Assembly: GCF_020055675.1 (NCBI RefSeq)
Contig: NZ_JAIPUS010000004.1
Coordinates: forward strand, 1-64,000
Source of the DNA: Marivita sp.
Lineage (GTDB): Bacteria; Pseudomonadota; Alphaproteobacteria; Rhodobacterales; Rhodobacteraceae
Direction of reading: 5' to 3'
Length of the DNA stretch: 64,000 nucleotides
How positions within the stretch are numbered: position 1 is the first letter of the stretch; each line of letters begins with the position of its first letter. Both the position numbers and the translations under genes were made by a program. The notes under the pieces were generated by a model that saw nothing but the letters and a program-made list of their open reading frames with translations, ran no database searches and was not told the origin of the DNA. Below are positions 58,238-64,000 of this stretch, in pieces.

Positions 58238-58726
58238 ATGACAACGCTTGTCGCCAGTTATTCGCTTACCGGACACACGGCCACTGTCGCGACCTCTATC
58301 GCCGACCGCTTGGGGACCAAGGCTGAACCCATCGTGGAACAAGGCGCTCGCGGCGGTCTGCTTGGCACTGCCGCAGGCGCGGTGAGCGCGCTTTTGGGCA
58401 GCAAGAGCGCCATCGCCGCACCGCTGCATGACCCGTCGACGGTTGACCTGGTCATCCTTGGCACACCGGTCTGGGCCGGAGCCCCGGCACCTGCTGTGAA
58501 TGCGTATATCGACAGGCATCGCGACGCCCTCGATCGCGTGGCGTTTTTTTGCACCCAGGGCAAGGTTGGAGCGGCCGGCGCCCTGTCACGGATGGAGCGC
58601 CGGCTGGGACATCCGCCGCTGGCCACGCTTGTGGTCAATGAAGACGAGATCGGAGACAGCGGCGCACTGGATGACAGGATCGAGGCGTTCCTGTCCAAGC
58701 TTCGGGATGCCGGGGATCACACCTGA
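58238..58726 (+). CDS. Flavodoxin-family protein
   Basis: A 162-residue flavodoxin-like protein. The phosphate loop is SYSLTGHTATVA (positions about 7-18), then LVILGTPVWAGAPAPAV and FFCTQGKVGAAGAL, which line the FMN site. I chose the ATG at 58238; a longer frame from 58187 lacks the fold. It would carry low-potential electrons under stress. It ends 15 bases from the convergent N-ATPase gamma gene. Confidence 0.82.
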   Translation: MTTLVASYSLTGHTATVATSIADRLGTKAEPIVEQGARGGLLGTAAGAVSALLGSKSAIAAPLHDPSTVDLVILGTPVWAGAPAPAVNAYIDRHRDALDRVAFFCTQGKVGAAGALSRMERRLGHPPLATLVVNEDEIGDSGALDDRIEAFLSKLRDAGDHT

Positions 58727-58741
58727 TCGCTCGGCACGGTC

Positions 58742-59626
58742 TTATTCCTCGACCGTGCTCACGGCTTCGAATCCCGAGACGACATCCATCAATTCGCGGG
58801 TGATCGTCTCTTGCCGCTTGACGCGGTAATCCTGCATCAGGTCCTCGCGTCGTTCCTCGATATTGCGCTCCGCCCCCTGCATCGCCGCCAGACGTGTTGC
58901 GTGTTCGCTGGCCAGTGCCTCGGCCAGGGCGCGGTAGAGCACGACAAAGAGCCGTTGTTGCACCAGCCATGACAAAAGCGCGGGCGGGGACATTCGGAAG
59001 AAGGGCAGCCCCGGTCCCGGCCACGGCGCATTTAGCAGCGATTCCAGATAAGCATCCGGCAGCGGCAACAACTGCCGATCGACCGGTTTTGACAGGATGC
59101 GCCCCTCGCGCCGGTTGTGCACGACCCGAATGCGGCCAATACCCTCCTCGCGCTGCCACTTGTCGCTCTGAACGATCACGGACTGCACCAGATCGGACAG
59201 GCCCGCCGCCGTGCCGGGGAGGGTAAAGAGAATGTCGACGTGATGGCCAGCCGATTCCAGCTGGGCAGCGGCGCGCAGGCCGATCACGGCCAGCAGGGTG
59301 TCGCGACCGTTGATCTGTTTCAGAGCATGGTTCGCGACGGTTTCGTTATAGCGCCCGCACAGACCCCGCTCGGAGCCGATGACGATAAGTGCCGTGCGAG
59401 AAGACCCCTCTGCGCCAGTGCGTGGCAAGGGCAGGCCGCGCGCGTGGCGATCCTGCAGCAGCGCCGTCAGGCCCAGATCAACCGTGCGCGCGTAATCGCC
59501 CAAGGCCTCCTCGGCCTGCTCGAATTGCCGGATACTGGCGGCTGACAGCGCCTTCATGGTGCGCACGATCGAGTGTATGTCCCCGGCCGTGTCCAGAGCA
59601 TCGGAGAGGGATTCAAGCGTCTGCAT
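58742..59626 (-). CDS. atpG: N-type ATPase gamma subunit
   Basis: A 294-residue central-stalk subunit. [21 protein letters not shown] at the N-terminus and the C-terminal [34 protein letters not shown] (in parts) are typical of gamma. It is the last gene of the operon, as in N-ATPases where the order is atpDCQRBEFAG. The start is uncertain: 59626 has GAGG at a good distance, while 59635 lies directly against it. It overlaps the alpha stop. Confidence 0.88.
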   Translation of the reverse strand: MQTLESLSDALDTAGDIHSIVRTMKALSAASIRQFEQAEEALGDYARTVDLGLTALLQDRHARGLPLPRTGAEGSSRTALIVIGSERGLCGRYNETVANHALKQINGRDTLLAVIGLRAAAQLESAGHHVDILFTLPGTAAGLSDLVQSVIVQSDKWQREEGIGRIRVVHNRREGRILSKPVDRQLLPLPDAYLESLLNAPWPGPGLPFFRMSPPALLSWLVQQRLFVVLYRALAEALASEHATRLAAMQGAERNIEERREDLMQDYRVKRQETITRELMDVVSGFEAVSTVEE

Positions 59627-61151
59627 CAGCGCCATCCTCTTCGGTGTCCTCCAATGCCGCGCGCATCGTTTCCAGCAGGGCTGCGCGGTAATCGTCGGTC
59701 AGCTTTTCACCCGCTTCGATCGCCTCGCAGATGTCGGGGCATTGGTCGCGCACGGCGTGTTGAACACGCTCTTCGGCGGCGGACACATTCTCTGGATCAA
59801 TCTCGTCAAACAACCCCTCGGTCGCGGCCAGCAGTGCGGCGATCTGTTCGGGCACGGCAAGGTGATGCTGTTCGCGCTGTTTGAGCACTTCTCGCACCCG
59901 CAGACCGCGCGTCAGTTTGCGCCGCGTTTCGTCATCCATTTGCGTGCCGAAGCGCGCAAAGGTCTCCAGTTCTTCGAATTGCGAATACATCAGCCGCAGA
60001 TTGCCTGCGACCGCCCGGAACGCCGGAAGCTGTACTTTGCCGCCAACGCGACTGACCGAAGACCCGACATCCACAGCTGGCAACTGGCCCTTCTCGAACA
60101 GATCCGGCGACAGGTAAATCTGGCCATCGGTGATCGAGATAAGGTTCGTCGGGATATAGGCCGAAATATTCTGTGCCTGCGTTTCGATCACCGGCAGCGC
60201 GGTCAGTGAGCCGCCGCCTTGTTCCTTGCGCAGGTGGGTGGCACGTTCCAGCAGCCGCGAATGGATATAGAAAATGTCGCCGGGATAGGCTTCGCGCCCC
60301 GGCGGACGGCGCAGCAGCAGCGACAGTTGCCGATAGGCCCGCGCGTGGCGCGTAAGATCGTCATATACGATCAGCACATCGCGCCCCTGTGCCATGAATT
60401 GCTCGGCCATGGTGGTGGCCGCATAGGGGGCCACGAATTGCAGCCCCGGCGCGTCCTGACTGCTGGCAACGACGACGATGGTGCGGTCCATTGCGCCGTG
60501 ATCACGCAGGCTGCGCAGGACGCGCGCCACCGCCGAAGCGCGTTGCCCGATGGCGCAGTAGATCGAGATCACGTCGGTGTCCGTCTGGTTGAGAATGGCA
60601 TCTACGGCGATGGCGGTCTTGCCGGTCTGGCGGTCCCCCAGGATCAGTTCACGCTGGCCGCGTCCGATGGGAATGGCGGCATCCACGGCCTTGATCCCTG
60701 TCTGCAACGGCACGTTCACGGGATCGCGGTGCATGATCGGCGGGGCGTTCCGCTCGACCGGCATCCGCACATCACTTTCGACGGACCCGGCATCGTCCAG
60801 TGAACGCCCCAGCGGGTCGAGCACCCGGCCCAGCAGCGCCTCACCCACCGGCACATCCACCACCCGTTCCGTGCGACGCAGCCGGTCGCCAGGGCGCAGA
60901 TCACCTGTATCGCCCAGAACGATCACGCCGACACGGTCCTCGCGCAGGTTTGATGCGATGCCCATCAGCCCGCCCTCGAACTCTACCAGTTCGTTGGCAT
61001 GAAGATCGGTAAAACCTGCCACCTGCGCCACGCCGTTCCCGACCGAAACGACATGCGCAACCTCGGTCACCTCCAGACGCGGCTTGATGTTTTCAAGCGC
61101 CGTGTCCAGTGGATTGAACAGATTTTCCCCCAGAGTTTTGAGCATTTTCAC
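59613..61151 (-). CDS. atpA: N-type ATPase alpha subunit
   Basis: A 512-residue non-catalytic alpha subunit. The P-loop is GDRQTGKTA at 172-180, with QREL before it. [26 protein letters not shown] and the sequence [19 protein letters not shown] (split here) are alpha hallmarks. There is no delta subunit between b and alpha, a feature of N-ATPases. It couples ATP hydrolysis to rotation and ion pumping at the membrane. Confidence 0.95.
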   Translation of the reverse strand: MKMLKTLGENLFNPLDTALENIKPRLEVTEVAHVVSVGNGVAQVAGFTDLHANELVEFEGGLMGIASNLREDRVGVIVLGDTGDLRPGDRLRRTERVVDVPVGEALLGRVLDPLGRSLDDAGSVESDVRMPVERNAPPIMHRDPVNVPLQTGIKAVDAAIPIGRGQRELILGDRQTGKTAIAVDAILNQTDTDVISIYCAIGQRASAVARVLRSLRDHGAMDRTIVVVASSQDAPGLQFVAPYAATTMAEQFMAQGRDVLIVYDDLTRHARAYRQLSLLLRRPPGREAYPGDIFYIHSRLLERATHLRKEQGGGSLTALPVIETQAQNISAYIPTNLISITDGQIYLSPDLFEKGQLPAVDVGSSVSRVGGKVQLPAFRAVAGNLRLMYSQFEELETFARFGTQMDDETRRKLTRGLRVREVLKQREQHHLAVPEQIAALLAATEGLFDEIDPENVSAAEERVQHAVRDQCPDICEAIEAGEKLTDDYRAALLETMRAALEDTEEDGADADA

Positions 61152-61163
61152 GCTACCTTACAG

Positions 61164-61952
61164 CTAATCTGTCGCCTCTTTGCGTTTGGCCGGGCCGGCA
61201 GACTCCAGAAGCGTGTCAAGTTCACGGTTCAGGCGCTTGAGGTGCCGGGCGGCGGACCATTCCACGGTCTGTTCGCCAATGCTCAGGCGCACCCCGAGCA
61301 GCATCTCTTCGTCTTCCCAATACTCCACCTCGATGTCGGTCTCGAACTCTTCGTGCAGCGTGCGGGTGATCTTCTGGCGGGCCGCGGTATCCAGCTTGGT
61401 CGCGCTTTCCACCAGTGCGGGGCTGTCGGCGTTGTTGGCGGCACGAGTCATCTTCTTGCACGTCTCTGGGTCCAGATCCGTTAGCTTTGCAACAAACCCG
61501 TCTGCAACTTGGTCATCAATCGCGCCAGAGGTGAATTCGGCCATCAGCCGACCCGCGATGTCCAGCACCTTGTGCCCGGCCTTGCGCTGCATGTTCTGCA
61601 TGAAATCGGCGCGCTGATCCTCCAGCGTCTCTTGCCAGTTCTTGCGCTTTTGCTCGACCTCGTCGCGCACGTCCTGCTCTAGCTGCTGCTTGAGCTCATT
61701 GGCCTCTGTGCGGGCCTCCTCAAGCATGTCCTGTTCCGCCTCCTCAAGCTCCTCGCGTTTCTTGCGCAGCTTCTCGGCCTCCTCCTCGGCGTCTTTGCGC
61801 TGGGATTTGGCATCCGAAAGCCGCTCTTCGATGCGCGTCTCGCGCTGGGCCATGGCGTTGGTTATGGGACGGTAGAGAAACCGTTGCAGCAGCCAGATAA
61901 GAACAAGAAAGTTGACGATCTGGGCGGCAACGGTCAGCCAGTCAATCTGCAT
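61164..61952 (-). CDS. atpF: N-type ATPase b subunit
   Basis: A 262-residue stalk protein, about 100 residues longer than a classical F-type b. One N-terminal helix (VAAQIVNFLVLIWLLQRFLY) is followed by a long charged coiled coil (RKDAEEEAEKLRKKREELEE). The C-terminal domain reads like the fused delta-type part, which explains the absence of a separate delta gene. This extended b is characteristic of N-ATPases. Confidence 0.88.
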   Translation of the reverse strand: MQIDWLTVAAQIVNFLVLIWLLQRFLYRPITNAMAQRETRIEERLSDAKSQRKDAEEEAEKLRKKREELEEAEQDMLEEARTEANELKQQLEQDVRDEVEQKRKNWQETLEDQRADFMQNMQRKAGHKVLDIAGRLMAEFTSGAIDDQVADGFVAKLTDLDPETCKKMTRAANNADSPALVESATKLDTAARQKITRTLHEEFETDIEVEYWEDEEMLLGVRLSIGEQTVEWSAARHLKRLNRELDTLLESAGPAKRKEATD

Positions 61953-61955
61953 GGA

Positions 61956-62234
61956 TCAGCCTCCACCGCCCAAGGCGGTCGCATCGACGAACGGGTTCGC
62001 AAAGAGCAGGATCATCGACACGACAAAGCAGTAGATCGCCGTGGATTCGATCATCGCAAGGCTGACGAACAGCGTGCGCGTGATGGTGTCCGAGGCGTCG
62101 GGTTGTTGCGCCACGGCCTGCAAAGCGCGCGAGGCCGCGCGCCCTTCGGCCAGCGCCGGCCCGATCGAGCCGATGGCGATGGTCAGACCGGCCGTGACGA
62201 TCGAGATTGCGGCGATTATTGTTGCGGGGTCCAT
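61956..62234 (-). CDS. atpE: N-type ATPase c subunit (rotor ring)
   Basis: A 92-residue hairpin of two membrane helices. The ion site on helix 2 is IESTAIY with Glu63, Ser64 and Thr65. Helix 1 has Glu30 (ALAEGRAA) at the position where sodium F-type rings have Gln, so the site has two carboxylates. The polar loop RALQAVAQQPD is intact. Start at 62234 with AAGGAGA upstream; the frame's 62240 start is a TTG. It overlaps none of its neighbours. Confidence 0.93.
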   Translation of the reverse strand: MDPATIIAAISIVTAGLTIAIGSIGPALAEGRAASRALQAVAQQPDASDTITRTLFVSLAMIESTAIYCFVVSMILLFANPFVDATALGGGG

Positions 62235-62236
62235 GG

Positions 62237-62959
62237 TCAATCTCCTTCTCGCGATGTGCGGGGGGTTTCGGTATCTGCCGCCGGATCGGTCTTGCGTTGG
62301 GCCCGGCTTGCCGAGGCGATATAGACCATCGCCAGAACGGCAAAGATATAGGCCTGGATCAGGCCGGTCAGCAGGCCAAGCAACTGCATCAGGATCGGGA
62401 AAAAGAACGGGGCCACGCTGATCAGGATGCCGACAATCACCGTGCCGCTCATGACGTTGCCATACAGCCTGACCGCCAGCGCAATGGTGCGCGACAGTTC
62501 GCTGATCAGATTGAACGGAAGCATGAACGGGCTGGGTTGAAGATAGGATTTCAGGTAGCCGCCCAAACCGCGCCGGGTGATCGAAAACAGCGGCACCGCG
62601 ATCAACACGCAGATCGCCAGCGCCGCCGTGGTCGAGAGCGACCCGGTCGGCGGCTGGTATCCTGGCAGGATGGTCAGCAGGTTGGCGGTGGCGATGAACA
62701 GGAATAACGTGCCGATGAAGGGCAGGTAGCGTGCCGGGTCCGCCGCGCCGACCTCGTCAATCTGGTCACGGATTGTGGTGACGACGACCTCCAGCATGAC
62801 CTGCCAACGCGACACGGTTTCGCCCTCGCTCAGCCGCGCGGTGATGATCCATGACACGAGCACCAGAAGCGCCATGACGCCCCACGTGAACACGATGGTC
62901 GCATTGAGCCTCAGCCCCTGCCATTCGTAGAGAACCCAGGCGTCGGGACTTATTTCCAT
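62237..62959 (-). CDS. atpB: N-type ATPase a subunit
   Basis: A 240-residue membrane stator with about five to six helices. The essential arginine is Arg164 in LAVRLYGNV. GLGGYLKSYLQPSPFML and LNLISELSR-type sequences precede it, as in the N-type group. It forms the ion path against the c ring. It overlaps atpR by 10 bases. Confidence 0.9.
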   Translation of the reverse strand: MEISPDAWVLYEWQGLRLNATIVFTWGVMALLVLVSWIITARLSEGETVSRWQVMLEVVVTTIRDQIDEVGAADPARYLPFIGTLFLFIATANLLTILPGYQPPTGSLSTTAALAICVLIAVPLFSITRRGLGGYLKSYLQPSPFMLPFNLISELSRTIALAVRLYGNVMSGTVIVGILISVAPFFFPILMQLLGLLTGLIQAYIFAVLAMVYIASASRAQRKTDPAADTETPRTSREGD

Positions 62960-63234
62960 GAGGCGCCCCCCGCCTGTGCAGGTTTGACAAACCGTGTGGC
63001 GAATAGCCGAACTGCGATGAAGCCCAGCGTACCAAAGGCAATATCAACCGCTGTTGCGCCGCTCCATATGGCCAGCCAAAGCGCGCTCACAAGCAGACCC
63101 GCCCGGAGAAGGCCCAGGGCTGCAAAGAGCCACACGCTCTGTCCCGATGTCAGAATGCGCACGGCGGCCCACAAAACCCCCATGTAAAGCAGGCCAAAGG
63201 CACCACCGATGCATATTGCGAAGCTTTCTGTCAT
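62950..63234 (-). CDS. atpR: N-type ATPase accessory subunit AtpR
   Basis: A 94-residue protein with three hydrophobic helices (LYMGVLWAAVRIL, LFAALGLLRAGLLVSALWLAI and TLGFIAVRLFATRF regions). It lies directly upstream of atpB, the position of AtpR in N-ATPase operons. Its conserved arginine in LLRAGLL and RLFATRF are thought to face the c-ring acids. The start at 63234 overlaps the antiporter stop (ATGA); a longer frame from 63438 is not supported. Confidence 0.8.
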   Translation of the reverse strand: MTESFAICIGGAFGLLYMGVLWAAVRILTSGQSVWLFAALGLLRAGLLVSALWLAIWSGATAVDIAFGTLGFIAVRLFATRFVKPAQAGGASWK

Positions 63235-64000
63235 GTTGCTTTCCCAGCTTTCGGGTGAAGCATCATCCCGACAATGACCGGGCCGATGATGCAGGTTGCG
63301 ATGCTGGTCAGCACAGCGGCATTGTAGAGCGCCTGTGGCACGGCCCAAGCCCCGAGCGTCAACCCGAAGAGCATGACCAGCAGAAAAATCTCGGCGCGCG
63401 GCACCATGCTGAACCCGATCAGGGCGCCCGGCCGCCATCCAAGCATGACCGCGGCAGGAACGCCCGCGCCCAATAGCTTGCCAACCACGGCCATAAGGGC
63501 GAGTGCGGCAGAAAGCCCGATAGCGCCGTCCAGAGCGGTCATGTCGACCGAAAGACCTATGGCCACAAAAAAGAACGGTCCGAACACAGCCAGCAGAAAG
63601 CCAAATGCCTCATCGATATTCCGTTCTGCGGGATCGCGGCTGAAAGCCAGCCCCGCGAAAAGCGCGCCAATGGCCATTGAAAGCCCCATGAATTCGGCCG
63701 TGGACGCGATGATAAAGGCCGCGCCGGTCGCAAAGACAATCGGTCCGTATGTGGACGACAGCTTGGCGAAACCGTCCGAGAGCGGTTTTTCCAGCCAGCG
63801 CGAAAACAGGTAGCAGGCAATGCTGAACAGAGCCGTCAGCAAAAGCTGTATCGCCCCGGCTTTCAGCGCCGGCGCAAGGATCGCCGTCCCTTCGGGCTGT
63901 TTCAGCAGCGGCCCCACCGCGAACAACACGCTAAGCAATACCACGGCAGAGATATCGTCAAGTTCCGCGGTATCCAGCAGCAGGGCGCCCGTGTCGCTGT
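63231..64000 (-). CDS. CPA2-family cation:proton antiporter, N-terminal part outside the window
   Basis: The frame is open from the window end to the stop at 63231, at least 256 residues. It shows TDTGALLLDTAELDDISAVV in parts, including the Asp-Asp pair of CPA2 antiporters (NapA/KefB type), then GPIVFATGAAFIIASTAE, GALFAGLAFSRD and GFSMVPRAEIFL. It exchanges Na or K for protons across the inner membrane. It occupies the place where atpQ is expected ahead of atpR and overlaps atpR by 4 bases, so it appears built into the ATPase operon. The catalytic beta and epsilon genes must lie further right. Confidence 0.85.
   Translation of the reverse strand, partial: SDTGALLLDTAELDDISAVVLLSVLFAVGPLLKQPEGTAILAPALKAGAIQLLLTALFSIACYLFSRWLEKPLSDGFAKLSSTYGPIVFATGAAFIIASTAEFMGLSMAIGALFAGLAFSRDPAERNIDEAFGFLLAVFGPFFFVAIGLSVDMTALDGAIGLSAALALMAVVGKLLGAGVPAAVMLGWRPGALIGFSMVPRAEIFLLVMLFGLTLGAWAVPQALYNAAVLTSIATCIIGPVIVGMMLHPKAGKAT

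Overview
The window looks like a chromosomal segment of a GC-rich marine alphaproteobacterium of the Rhodobacteraceae (Roseobacter) type. This rests on gene content rather than on any marker gene: tripartite tricarboxylate transporters, a Pha/Pta/Ack stress cluster with Crp/Fnr-type boxes, a DUF5368 protein beside a sulfide:quinone reductase, and an N-type rotary ATPase. No rRNA, tRNA or CRISPR was seen. Base composition drops visibly between about 15.5 and 33.9 kb, which suggests that block has a separate history.

Region 1 (1-15.2 kb) opens with the N-terminus of a Tn5/IS4-type transposase cut by the window edge. A catabolic island follows. A fumarylacetoacetate-hydrolase-family gene is divergent from a FadR-type GntR regulator. 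After the regulator come an ABC importer (binding protein, two permeases, ATPase), a dihydroxyphthalate-decarboxylase-like protein, a TauE/SafE permease, a TctCBA transporter, an LVIVD-repeat protein, an OsmC protein and a two-subunit molybdenum hydroxylase (2Fe-2S plus Mo subunits). Most of these genes overlap by 4 bases. The set fits uptake and hydroxylation of an aromatic or N-heteroaromatic acid that ends in ring-cleavage product hydrolysis. The substrate cannot be read from the sequence.

Region 2 (15.6-33.6 kb) is the most unusual part: a Pel-like exopolysaccharide locus. It holds galE, a GH114/GH166-type hydrolase, a PelA-like protein with a degenerate deacetylase domain, a TPR protein resembling the periplasmic part of PelB, an ExoF/Wza-type export protein, and pelD, pelE, pelF and pelG. 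PelD stops before the c-di-GMP-binding GGDEF domain. Flanking it are two large proteins without signal peptides that carry RTX repeats: a deacetylase with sugar-binding-like repeats, similar in layout to fungal Agd3, and a GH114-like hydrolase. Together they suggest a galactosamine-type polymer whose modifying enzymes are partly exported by a type I system. A LuxR-type regulator with a degenerate receiver domain lies between pelG and the RTX hydrolase.

Region 3 (32.0-35.3 kb) is a graveyard of transposase remnants and a dihydropyrimidinase pseudogene.

Region 4 (35.3-39.7 kb) has a Crp-family regulator and a sulfide module: Tat-exported sulfide:quinone reductase, DUF5368 protein, bacterioferritin-like protein and SLAC1-type channel.

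Region 5 (39.9-58.7 kb) is an energy, redox and carbon-storage cluster: a fused kinase, an isochorismatase-family hydrolase, a P-type cation ATPase, a phasin, a Crp/Fnr regulator, a CBS protein, acetate kinase, a MaoC-Pta fusion, PHA synthase, acetoacetyl-CoA reductase, thiolase, an SDR, HdeD, SpoIIAA-like and flavodoxin-like proteins. Four TTAAC-N4-GTYAA-type dyads sit in its intergenic regions, so it is probably one regulon that responds to low oxygen or redox state.

Region 6 (58.7-64 kb, minus strand) is the distal part of an N-type (N-ATPase) rotary ATPase operon (atpR, atpB, atpE, atpF, atpA, atpG). Its upstream neighbour in the operon is a CPA2 cation:proton antiporter that runs off the window.
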